Part shown: positions 28,638 to 35,983 of the stretch, one piece after another
How positions within the stretch are numbered: position 1 is the stretch's first letter
Layout of the letters: each line of letters opens with the position of its first letter
Assembly: GCA_002783265.1 (NCBI GenBank)
Contig: PFFG01000009.1
Location: 282,009 to 346,008, forward strand
DNA from: Candidatus Gracilibacteria bacterium CG17_big_fil_post_rev_8_21_14_2_50_48_13
GTDB lineage: Bacteria; Patescibacteriota; Gracilibacteria; 1-14-2-50-48-13
DNA: 64,000 bases
Direction of reading: 5' to 3'
The notes under the pieces: model-generated
What the model was told of the DNA's origin: nothing
Seen by the model: the letters and a program-made list of their open reading frames with translations, nothing else
The model's database searches: none
Position numbers and translations under genes: made by a program

Positions 28638-29222
28638 ATGGATCGATTTACATTTTTGGATGTACATGATGAATTGGGTGGGCTTGCGGCGTATTTTTCA
28701 GATGAGCAGCTGCAGGTTATGAGCGAAAACGAGGCTGTACGCGATGTCTTTTTGTTTCTCTTTGCGTCTTCTTCTGTAGGAGACCCCGAGTTTTTACAAC
28801 AACTTCGCGAGATGACCACCTTTCTTTTGGAAAGCGATTGGTTGCATAAGAGGGATTTAGCAGAGTTTTGTGTGTTATTAACCCATCTCCTCCACTTTTT
28901 GGAGCAGGCAAAGATTTATGTAGCGCTTCCACTCATTGCTCCTGCTCCTTCTCGTTTTGAACAGCGGAGAAGAGAACGTGATGCATGTCTGAAGGCGAAG
29001 AAACCAGCTTTGCTTGCTCGGCATAAAGCGCAGGAAATGGCGGGCCTGCTGCGAGATGGTTTGGTGATGAGTGAAACAGAAGCAATGCGGGTCATTGCTG
29101 GCGAATACCCGATTTTTCTTGCCTTTGCCGGCTGGCTGGAATCGAAGCGCCCTACCTTTGGGGACGCGCCTTCTCGTGTTGCGGACTTCTTTCACCAAAA
29201 AAGTGTTGATATTGTCTCGTAA
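28638..29222 (+). CDS. hypothetical protein, 194 aa
   Basis: This unknown, probably all-helical protein begins 3 bp after gmk and is surely co-transcribed with it. It has a Leu/Phe-rich N-terminal half (VFLFLFASSS, FCVLLTHLLHFLEQ), a basic middle (RFEQRRRERDACLKAKKPALLARHKAQE) and a compact C-terminal helical part. There is no known motif. Its last codons hold the -35 of the tRNA-Gln promoter. Function unknown. Confidence 0.65.
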   Translation: MDRFTFLDVHDELGGLAAYFSDEQLQVMSENEAVRDVFLFLFASSSVGDPEFLQQLREMTTFLLESDWLHKRDLAEFCVLLTHLLHFLEQAKIYVALPLIAPAPSRFEQRRRERDACLKAKKPALLARHKAQEMAGLLRDGLVMSETEAMRVIAGEYPIFLAFAGWLESKRPTFGDAPSRVADFFHQKSVDIVS

Positions 29223-29233
29223 TTAGCTACTAT
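29206..29233 (+). promoter_or_regulatory. tRNA-Gln promoter
   Basis: TTGATA (29206-29211), 16-base spacer, TACTAT (29228-29233), eleven bases before the tRNA. Confidence 0.55.
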
Positions 29234-29243
29234 TGTCGCACCT

Positions 29244-29317
29244 TCGGGGATCGTCTAGTGGTAGGACTTCAGACTCTGAATCTGACTACGGGGGTTCGAA
29301 TCCCTCTCCCCGAGCCA
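29244..29317 (+). tRNA. tRNA-Gln (CUG)
   Basis: Full cloverleaf: acceptor TCGGGGA / TCCCCGA, anticodon stem TCAGA / TCTGA with loop CTCTGAA (anticodon CTG, reads CAG), T-arm GGGGG-TTCGAAT-CCCTC, discriminator G. CCA is encoded in the gene. A 17-base piece of its 3' end (29295-29311) recurs inverted at 29374-29390. Confidence 0.97.
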
Positions 29318-29373
29318 TATAATTAACGAAGAAAATCAACTCTCTAAGTCGAGAGCTTGTTCTAGAATGTACT

Positions 29374-29513
29374 GGGGAGAGGGATTCGAAACCAGCGCAG
29401 CGGAGGAAGGCTTTAATGCCTTCCGGAGCAAGCCTTCGGAGGCTACCGCAGGCGTGTCTGAACGACGAGCTGCAGCGAGGAAGTGAAGCCGCCGTGAGGT
29501 AGCCGAATCCCTC
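29374..29513. repeat. structured element with T-arm-derived inverted ends
   Basis: A ~140-bp GC-rich unit. Its left end (29374-29390) is the exact reverse complement of 17 bases of the tRNA-Gln 3' end. Its ends GAGGGATTCG (29379) and CGAATCCCTC (29504) are a perfect 10-bp inverted repeat. Inside are a 7-bp hairpin GGAAGGC/GCCTTCC (29405-29424) and GGCTACC/GGTAGCC arms. There is no gene. The rest of 29318-29555 shows nothing else. Confidence 0.6.
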
Positions 29514-29555
29514 CTATTTCAAATCTTTGCAATTTGGGATATTCCAGAGAAGTGG

Positions 29556-29584
29556 TTGAAAATACATATGTATTCATGTACAAT
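29556..29584 (+). promoter_or_regulatory. promoter of fibre protein gene 1, with palindrome
   Basis: TTGAAA (29556-29561), 17-base spacer, TACAAT (29579-29584). The spacer contains the perfect palindrome ATACATATGTAT (29562-29573), a possible operator. The -35 is identical to that of fibre gene 2 (56092). Confidence 0.65.
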
Positions 29585-29616
29585 ACTCCGATGTGTTGTA
29601 AACCCCCACGCAAGTC

Positions 29617-31236
29617 ATGATAGCTCGCCAGATACGGTATCTAGCAATTCTCTTCTTCCTCTGTTGTAGCAGTGTCTTTTCTGTGCATGCCAGCGCTCGC
29701 ATTGTCTTTCAAGACGATGATCTTGCGGATGTCTTCTCGCCCGGCTTGGTTTTGGGATCGAATGATGCGGGTGTAGAGGATACATCGATAGTTTTTGGTA
29801 AAGATCCCGTTCCTACCAATAATGGGTCTATTCGCTGGGATATTGCCTCCAGCAAATTTCAAATTGACCGGAATGTCCAGATCTCTGGGGGAATAAAGGT
29901 TACTGGTAGTGCGGACTTTTCTACATCGACACAGACACGTATTCGGGAAGTCGCATCGGCCGCTGCCGCCACGTGTACGAATGTCAATGAAATTGTTCTC
30001 CAAACCTCTGATGGAAAGGTGTTTTACTGCCTCGCGACAGGGTCTCCAGGCACTTGGACAACAATTTCAGCGACGATTCCGAACTTTGAAGCTGTCTATG
30101 CGTCTGATGCCTTCAAAAATCTCGATACAGGCAACGGAATTTTTACGGTGACGACAGGGACAAACGACTTCGTGGTGGATAGTAATGATTGGAATGTTGA
30201 TGCGGCGGGTAACTTTGATGCGGCAACGGTGACGTCTCATGGCCTTATCACTGGGCAGGCAGGTGCAACGGTTTCAGGCGGAGTGACGTCCATAAACAAT
30301 AGCTCAAATTTTGTCACGAATATCAATACTGGTACCAGTACGGGGCAGGTGAATGTTGGAGGTAATGCAAATTGTGTGAAGGTTGACTCAAATACCTGGG
30401 ATGTCTCTTGTGCGGGTGCAGTCACAGGCTTGACCGGAATTGTTTCTACAGGGGTAAAAACTTTTACAGGAGGGATTACCTCGATTAATGCAAGTTCGAA
30501 TTTTGCGACAAATATAAATACGGGTACCAGTACGGGGCAGGTGAGTCTTGGTGGAAATGCTAACTGTGTTCAGGTCGACTCCAACACCTGGGATGTTTCC
30601 TGTGCGGGTGTGTTTTCAGGCCTCACGGGTATTACGTCTACCGGCGCCATAAACTTCACTGGGGCAACGTCCTTTCGCATGCCGCAGGCAGCCAGTGACC
30701 CCTTAACCTGTCTTCCTGGACAGCAGTATTTCAACACAACAACAGCGACGATTCGCTTGTGTAAATCGACAGATACGTGGGGTAGTTCGGGTGCTGCGGG
30801 CTCGAACTATGTTTTTGCCTATGACACAACGACCCAAAGTGTTGCGGCGGCAAATACCTTTCAAGACGTGATATATGATAGTAATGGTCTTATCAATGGA
30901 TGGTCTCATACACCAGGAACCTCTGTGTTTACTGCCGCTGTGTCAGGTATTTATATGGTGAATATGACAGGGCGTGTGGCGAAAGCGGGAGGCGCAAACA
31001 CCACCCTGAGTTTTCGAGGATTGTTAAATGGTGCGGAGGTCCCAGGGAGTCAGGCCTACGGAACAATTGCGGGATCATCGGGTGATACGTTGTCAGGTAA
31101 CTTTATTGTGCAGGTAAATGCAGGTGACGTTTTAAAGATACAAATGGCTGCTGGAACGGTTCAAGGGCAAATCGTACCGGGTGGACAGGGAACAACATTG
31201 CCGAGTACGCAGCTCTCTGTATGGCGACTTGACTAA
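29617..31236 (+). CDS. secreted fibre/tail-like surface protein with C1q-like C-terminus
   Basis: This 539-aa exported protein has a signal peptide at ~1-26 (ending VHASA) and then a Gly/Ser/Thr/Asn-rich body of short beta-repeats like phage tail fibres. Two tandem 64-residue repeats lie at ~221-284 and ~285-348, each with NINTGTSTGQV, GGNANCV and VDSNTWDVSCAG. The last ~140 residues look like a C1q/TNF-type jelly-roll trimerisation domain (TFQDVIYDSN..., VSGIYMVNMTGRV, GDVLKIQM). It probably forms a trimeric surface fibre for attachment (inference). The 506-aa protein at 56154 shares the N-terminal plan (ARxxFQ, GSIRWDI/GFINWDI, then cysteine-containing repeats). Confidence 0.7.
   Translation: MIARQIRYLAILFFLCCSSVFSVHASARIVFQDDDLADVFSPGLVLGSNDAGVEDTSIVFGKDPVPTNNGSIRWDIASSKFQIDRNVQISGGIKVTGSADFSTSTQTRIREVASAAAATCTNVNEIVLQTSDGKVFYCLATGSPGTWTTISATIPNFEAVYASDAFKNLDTGNGIFTVTTGTNDFVVDSNDWNVDAAGNFDAATVTSHGLITGQAGATVSGGVTSINNSSNFVTNINTGTSTGQVNVGGNANCVKVDSNTWDVSCAGAVTGLTGIVSTGVKTFTGGITSINASSNFATNINTGTSTGQVSLGGNANCVQVDSNTWDVSCAGVFSGLTGITSTGAINFTGATSFRMPQAASDPLTCLPGQQYFNTTTATIRLCKSTDTWGSSGAAGSNYVFAYDTTTQSVAAANTFQDVIYDSNGLINGWSHTPGTSVFTAAVSGIYMVNMTGRVAKAGGANTTLSFRGLLNGAEVPGSQAYGTIAGSSGDTLSGNFIVQVNAGDVLKIQMAAGTVQGQIVPGGQGTTLPSTQLSVWRLD
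30277..30660 (+). repeat. two tandem 192-bp (64-aa) repeats in the fibre gene
   Basis: Units 30277-30468 and 30469-30660. The protein versions differ at roughly a dozen positions, while Cys, Trp and the INTGTSTGQV core are kept. In-frame duplication within the fibre shaft. Confidence 0.85.
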
Positions 31237-31330
31237 AAAGTTTGAAAGTCGGTTGACTTAATTGTAAGTAGTATTATTTTGCGCTACCAGCTTTAGGCTG
31301 GAGATCATTGAAAAAAAGAAGGAGAAAAGC

Positions 31331-32731
31331 TTGAAAGATAGCGTGAAGTCTTGGACATTTGTGTTTCGCGAGGCAGTATTCATGAGTTGGCTGGCAACTT
31401 TTCTGTACGGACTGACCATGGGGGTCATTTTCACCCATGGGTCACCCTATATCAGTGGAGGCCTCGCCTTACTCACAGTACTGCTTGCAATGAATGGACT
31501 TGCAAGAACGGAACTTTGGCTCACAAGTCGCGGACCACAATGGTGGAAAGAGCACCCCTTTCTGCAAACTCTGCACCATGTTTCCTCGGAAGGGGAAATG
31601 GCGGGTATTGTTGTTGGACTTTCGGTGCTCCTAGCGCATCTTATTGTGTCTCACGGTGTGCTGCACGTACACTTACCAATTTCCGAGGCGTGTACACTTT
31701 TTGGTATTATGTCTGTTGCGAACTCTTCCGCTCCGCATATGTTGCCCATTTTAGAATGGCTTTCGAAGCGGACGGGCGTAGTTGGTGTCATTTTTTTTGG
31801 TTCTTTGCTCTCTTCTATCACAGGAGAGCCTGCTGCAGCGGTCTTTTTAAGCCGCTTTGTTGATGAAGCGGTTTCTGAAGATGAACGCGCACGTGTCGCT
31901 ACAGGGCTCGCTGCCACCATTGGCTCCGGTGGAGGATTACTGCCTTTTGCTGCTCCACCCGTGCTCATTGTCTGGGGAACCCTGCAAGCAAAGCTCGCAT
32001 GGAGCTTTGGTACCTTGTTTCTCTTTGTGGGCCTTGGATGTGTATTGCATGTCGCCGTCGTGGCATGGAAAGTGCGCAAATTCCTTCCCGTCAATCCGTC
32101 CTCTGTGTCGGAAAAAGAGTATACCATGACTCGCAAAACCGCTTTTGCGGTACAATCCATTGTGACTATTGTTGCGCTGAACATTTGGGCGCCTCATAGT
32201 ACATTGGTCATGACCTTTAACGTGGTCGTCGGTCTGCTGTGTTTGGGCGAAGCGTTTTATGCAAAAAAAGGTTTCGTGGAAACCTGGCAGCCCCTCATTC
32301 TTGCTTTTTTGCTCATGGCCCTTGAAATCATTGGACATGAGGCGGACCCTTTGCTCGCAGCCTTGGCTTCCCAGATTCCTGAGACATGGAATTTGCTGGT
32401 CATTGGTCTGGTGCTTTGGTACGCAAGTGCGTTTACGAGCCATTTTGCGGACAATGCGCTGGCGAGCCGGGTCTATATGGCCGCGGCAGTGAGTATTGGT
32501 GCAGCATCTTTGCATGCGCATGCAGGAAGTTTTCTCGCAGCGTGTGTGCTCCTTGGCGCTTTATTTGGCGGCTTTGCCCTCATTCCTGCGAACCTACCGA
32601 ATTTTGCGATTAGCAGAATTTTACAGGTGTCACCAGGGGAGTGGCTTCGCACGGCAAGCAAGGAGTATTATTACTCCTTGTATGTCCATGTTGGGTTTAT
32701 CACCTGCATGTACCTCCTTCTTTTTCGATAG
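31331..32731 (+). CDS. putative Na+/H+ antiporter-like membrane protein
   Basis: This polytopic membrane protein, 466 aa with ~11-12 hydrophobic segments, probably exchanges ions across the inner membrane. It resembles the putative Na+/H+ antiporter family (PF07399-like): SSITGEPAAAVF, SGGGLLPFAAPPVLIVWG and FALIPANLPNFAIS...EWLR are the kind of conserved loops seen there. The start is TTG 31331, supported by AAGGAG six bases upstream (31319-31324); the next ATG (31383) lies inside the first membrane helix. It ends in a strong terminator. Ion specificity is not known. Confidence 0.7.
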   Translation: MKDSVKSWTFVFREAVFMSWLATFLYGLTMGVIFTHGSPYISGGLALLTVLLAMNGLARTELWLTSRGPQWWKEHPFLQTLHHVSSEGEMAGIVVGLSVLLAHLIVSHGVLHVHLPISEACTLFGIMSVANSSAPHMLPILEWLSKRTGVVGVIFFGSLLSSITGEPAAAVFLSRFVDEAVSEDERARVATGLAATIGSGGGLLPFAAPPVLIVWGTLQAKLAWSFGTLFLFVGLGCVLHVAVVAWKVRKFLPVNPSSVSEKEYTMTRKTAFAVQSIVTIVALNIWAPHSTLVMTFNVVVGLLCLGEAFYAKKGFVETWQPLILAFLLMALEIIGHEADPLLAALASQIPETWNLLVIGLVLWYASAFTSHFADNALASRVYMAAAVSIGAASLHAHAGSFLAACVLLGALFGGFALIPANLPNFAISRILQVSPGEWLRTASKEYYYSLYVHVGFITCMYLLLFR

Positions 32732-32735
32732 ATTC

Positions 32736-32761
32736 GGGCGGCCTTCGGGCCGCTCTTTTTC
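32736..32761 (+). terminator. intrinsic terminator
   Basis: GCGGCC-TTCG-GGCCGC stem with a UUCG tetraloop, followed by TCTTTTTC. Ends the antiporter gene. Confidence 0.9.
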
Positions 32762-32808
32762 TTGTGATCTGATATTGCTATCGCCACGTTGATGACTACC
32801 ATCGAAAT

Positions 32809-34536
32809 ATGGATATTGTATACGCTTCTTTTCGTCGGTTTTGGCCCCTTGCTGTGATCTTTTTCATGGCATGTGTTGCGCTTGGTCCTCTGTTCTTTAT
32901 GGGGGGACTTCCCGCGGGGCATGATTTGATGTTCGAAATGGTGCGTCTCCTAGAGTACAAAGACGCACTGCTTTCTCAGGGGGTTCCCAGGTTTTCACCC
33001 CATACTTATGGTGGTTTCGGCTCGCCCGTTTTTTTGTATTATTCACCCTTTTTTGCCTTTTCTGCCTCGGTTCTAGACCTGCTCATCAACTCCATGCAGC
33101 ATTCGGTTATGCTCTTGTTTTTGTTTCTCCTGACGGGCAGTGGCTATGCAGTTTTTCATCTTTTTGAAGGGCTATTGGGTACGAGGCTGCGTGTGCTGCT
33201 GGCCGCAACGTGGATCTTTTCACCCTATGTTTTTATTGATATTTTTCAGCGGAATGCATTCTCAGAGGCAACGGCGCTTCTTCTGCTTCCCCTTGTTCTT
33301 CTCGGCTTTGTGCGGGTCTGGACTGTAGGAAGTCGCACTTGGAGCATATTTGCCATTTGTACGACCCTTTCCCTGCTGCTTGCGCACAATTTGACCGTGC
33401 TTATGGTATTGGGAACGGTGTTGGCGGTCAGCATCTTCTGGGCCTTGTGGTCTTGGAAGACGTTTTGGGAGCTCTTGGCGCATGAGCGTCAGCGTGCTCG
33501 TCGCCTATTGATGGTGATTCTGCTCTCTGCCGGACTCTCGGCCTGGTTTCTGCTCCCTGCTTTTTTGCAGAAAAACCTCGTGCATATTGAGGAAGTACTG
33601 ACGGGCAAATTTGCGTATGTTCTCCATTTTCCAAGCCTGCAGGACGTGCTGTTGCAACCCTTTGTTGCAGAGTATGCACTGGTTCCTATTGTGTTACTCT
33701 TCTTGTCCATCTGTACCTGTATTCATGCGCATGTTACCCGCCAAAAGCAATCTGTGCTCGTAATCATGGGCGCATTGGTCACATTCATTGGTGTGTTTTG
33801 TATGCTGTCTTGGTCACAAGCGCTGTGGAGTAGCATTTCTCTCATGCCGTATCTGCAATTCCCATGGCGCTTTGCGGTAATTTTTACCTTGGGTAGCCTC
33901 TTGCTTCTTGCGGGTATTTTGTCGTATTGGTGGCAACTAGCGAGACTTCGCCCTTTTCTTTGGATTGTTCCCGCCTTGGTGTTGCTGCACCACGTCGGCA
34001 TTTGGTATCTCGGGTATGTGCATACACCCATGCATGGAGCACCAGATCTACCGAGAACAGCCATGGAAATTGCCACAAGAAACCTACAGGCGACGGTTGG
34101 ACGAGAATACTGGCCCGCGCATATCGCTCTGAATCGTGATCTTTCAACACTCTCTCCACTCTTTGCAGAGCCCGCAACTGGAGCACGGTTTGCAATTCCA
34201 CCCATTCTCTATGCAGCCTGCGGAAAGGATTTGCCAGCGACAGATAAAGCCGTTGCAGACTTTCCTTTTCTTGTTTCAGAAGGCACGGAAAAGGCACAGG
34301 ATGAGGAACGTCGTGAATTTCTTATCATTCCTTCGCGATTTTCTGTATCTCCCGATACCTGCGTCCGTATTAGCCTCGGGTGGACGCAGGTGGAAGGCTG
34401 GGCGTGGTCACTCTCAGGTATAAGTGTCCTGCTTTTGGCTTGGTATCTTTGGCGATTTACGGGGTCAGCCGCTTCATATCGCGAGGAAAGAGTTCGGCCT
34501 CCTTTACGTTCGCAAGGTCAAGATATTTCTGAATAA
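32809..34536 (+). CDS. PTPS-related / GT-C-like polytopic membrane protein
   Basis: This is a 575-aa membrane protein with ~10 hydrophobic segments and a large soluble C-terminal part (~405-540). The first outer loop, GGLPAGHDLMFEMVRLLEYKDALLSQGVPRFSP..GGFGSPVFLYYSP, matches the 6-pyruvoyl-tetrahydropterin-synthase-related membrane domain, a GT-C glycosyltransferase-like fold. Such proteins may transfer sugars from lipid carriers on the outer face, but activity is unproven. The last 80 bp overlap the 3' end of aspS on the other strand, which is unusual. A last membrane helix (WSLSGISVLLLAWYLW) precedes the overlapped tail. Confidence 0.7.
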   Translation: MDIVYASFRRFWPLAVIFFMACVALGPLFFMGGLPAGHDLMFEMVRLLEYKDALLSQGVPRFSPHTYGGFGSPVFLYYSPFFAFSASVLDLLINSMQHSVMLLFLFLLTGSGYAVFHLFEGLLGTRLRVLLAATWIFSPYVFIDIFQRNAFSEATALLLLPLVLLGFVRVWTVGSRTWSIFAICTTLSLLLAHNLTVLMVLGTVLAVSIFWALWSWKTFWELLAHERQRARRLLMVILLSAGLSAWFLLPAFLQKNLVHIEEVLTGKFAYVLHFPSLQDVLLQPFVAEYALVPIVLLFLSICTCIHAHVTRQKQSVLVIMGALVTFIGVFCMLSWSQALWSSISLMPYLQFPWRFAVIFTLGSLLLLAGILSYWWQLARLRPFLWIVPALVLLHHVGIWYLGYVHTPMHGAPDLPRTAMEIATRNLQATVGREYWPAHIALNRDLSTLSPLFAEPATGARFAIPPILYAACGKDLPATDKAVADFPFLVSEGTEKAQDEERREFLIIPSRFSVSPDTCVRISLGWTQVEGWAWSLSGISVLLLAWYLWRFTGSAASYREERVRPPLRSQGQDISE

Positions 34537-35761
34537 ACCGTGCTATACCCAGGCCAAAGCCCCCTTCCTCAGGCATGCCGTAATCGAAGGCAGAAAGGTA
34601 ATCCGTGAGTCCCGGGTGCATGGGATCAACCCCCCGCTCGCGCATCTGTTCGCGGAGTTTTTCTGGTCGGACTTCGCGCCTCGTGAGCGTAGCAATTTCG
34701 ACACCCCGAAAGAGCAGGTCGGCTCGGTCTGTAACCTCAGGATTCTGTTCACTCTGGCGGTGGTAGAACTTTGCATCGGCCCAGGGAAATTCGGTTATAA
34801 ACACAAAATCGCTTTGCCAGTGTTCTTTCGCGTAGCTGCAGATAAATCGTTCTTCACTGGGATGAGCATCAAGCTCCGATCGATGGTCTTCGCCCGTATG
34901 CGTATACATCCGTTCGTGGAGTTCTTGCAGAGTTACCCTGGGAATGTGTTCTGGAACAAGCGGAGGTTGTACATGGAGATGTTGAAGTAGTGCCGATTCT
35001 TTCTTCTGCAGCTCGCTTGTTACCGTTTGCACCATGCGTGTCGCAAACGTGAGAATGTCTTCAAAGTTGCGGATGTACCCGATTTCCACGTCGAGCATCA
35101 AAATTTCCGACATGTGTCTCGTGGTACTGCTCGGTTCGGCACGGTAAGCTCGGCCAATTTCGTAGACCCGTTCGAGAACCGGCACCATCATTTGTTTGTA
35201 AAACTGTGGGCTTTGAGCGAGGTAGGCTGTTCGTTCGAAATATTGCACAGCAAACACTTCAGATCCGCCTTCCGTGGGGAACGCAATGAGTTTCGGCGTA
35301 TTGATTTGCGTACACTCCTCGCTTTCTAAAAAGAGACGTAGTTCGCGCTCTAAAGCTGATGCAAAGCGGAAAATATTCTGTGATCTCGGGTGGCGTAAGG
35401 TCAGGACGCGATGGGTGAGATTTGTGTCGAGGTCCACGTCAAGATGCGCTTTTGAAAGCACAATCGGAGGGGTTTTGGTGACCCTCTGGAGGACGTCAAT
35501 CGATGTCGCTAGTACTTCGACGCCTAGCTCTGTCGGGGATTTCTGTACTCTTCCGGTCACGCGAAGAACACTCCCTACAGCGATGCTGCGCATCTGCTCT
35601 TGTAAAACCACGTCATCCACCACTATTTGTACGGAGCCAGAGCGATCGCTCAGCACAAAAAAGAGGATTTTCCCTTTGTCTCGCACAACGAACAATTGCC
35701 CTTCCATTTCGACCGTCTCCCCAACAGAGGAGGGGAGTTCTCGCACCAGTGTCCTTTTCAT
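34457..35761 (-). CDS. aspS: aspartyl-tRNA synthetase, archaeal-type short form
   Basis: This is an AspRS of 434 aa from ATG 35761 (MKRTLVRELP). The N-terminal OB-fold anticodon domain spans ~1-100. A class II core follows with FPTEGGSEVFAVQYF, the motif-2 region YRAEPSSTTRHMSE, and motif 3 GGFGLGIARFIQKY. It lacks the GAD insertion of ordinary bacterial AspRS (~590 aa), so it is the archaeal/non-discriminating-like type; whether it also charges tRNA-Asn is not readable here. The frame extends upstream to 35917, but that is the T-box leader. The gene is preceded by a T-box riboswitch, and its 3' end overlaps the opposing membrane-protein gene by 80 bp. Confidence 0.93.
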   Translation of the reverse strand: MKRTLVRELPSSVGETVEMEGQLFVVRDKGKILFFVLSDRSGSVQIVVDDVVLQEQMRSIAVGSVLRVTGRVQKSPTELGVEVLATSIDVLQRVTKTPPIVLSKAHLDVDLDTNLTHRVLTLRHPRSQNIFRFASALERELRLFLESEECTQINTPKLIAFPTEGGSEVFAVQYFERTAYLAQSPQFYKQMMVPVLERVYEIGRAYRAEPSSTTRHMSEILMLDVEIGYIRNFEDILTFATRMVQTVTSELQKKESALLQHLHVQPPLVPEHIPRVTLQELHERMYTHTGEDHRSELDAHPSEERFICSYAKEHWQSDFVFITEFPWADAKFYHRQSEQNPEVTDRADLLFRGVEIATLTRREVRPEKLREQMRERGVDPMHPGLTDYLSAFDYGMPEEGGFGLGIARFIQKYLDLANVKEAELFPRDMKRLTP

Positions 35762-35949
35762 AAAAATGCACATACAGGATAATGTATGTGTCAGGGCGGG
35801 GAAAACCGCGGTGCCACCTGACTTTATGGATGACCATCTTTCATCGCTTGCACGATGTTGTCGCTGTGTCGGGCGCATCCCGGTGGATTCTACGTGCATT
35901 GTTGCATTTCTTTCCACGGGCTCGTCTGTGTCGCAGAGTCACTGCCCTA
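35762..35949 (-). ncRNA. T-box riboswitch of aspS
   Basis: The leader transcribed on the minus strand carries the T-box sequence AGGTGGCACCGCG. It folds as an antiterminator: GTCAGG (35822-35817) pairs CCTGAC (35795-35790), bulge TGGCACC (35816-35810), then GCGG pairs CCGC (35809-35806 with 35799-35796). The bulge UGGC pairs with a GCCA tRNA end, and tRNA-Asp has discriminator G. Upstream is a short Stem I (GGGC/GCCC at 35947/35874, CCCGTGG with CCACCGGG at 35920/35886) holding three GAC (Asp) triplets at 35924-35940, and a CATCG/CGATG hairpin. After the antiterminator, a perfect hairpin CACATACA/TGTATGTG plus T5 abuts the ATG. Confidence 0.88.
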
Positions 35950-35955
35950 TAGACA

Positions 35956-35983
35956 TCTATACGCTAGTTTGCGAAAGAATCAA
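35956..35983 (-). promoter_or_regulatory. aspS T-box promoter
   Basis: Minus strand: TTGATT (35983-35978), 16-base spacer, TATAGA (35961-35956). The -35 lies in the last codons of mscS. Start of transcription near 35949 fits the start of the T-box Stem I. Confidence 0.65.

Noticed and set aside
30277..30660. Possible CRISPR-like or DNA repeat array
   Set aside because: The repeat is an in-frame 64-codon tandem duplication within a fibre protein gene, with no spacers.
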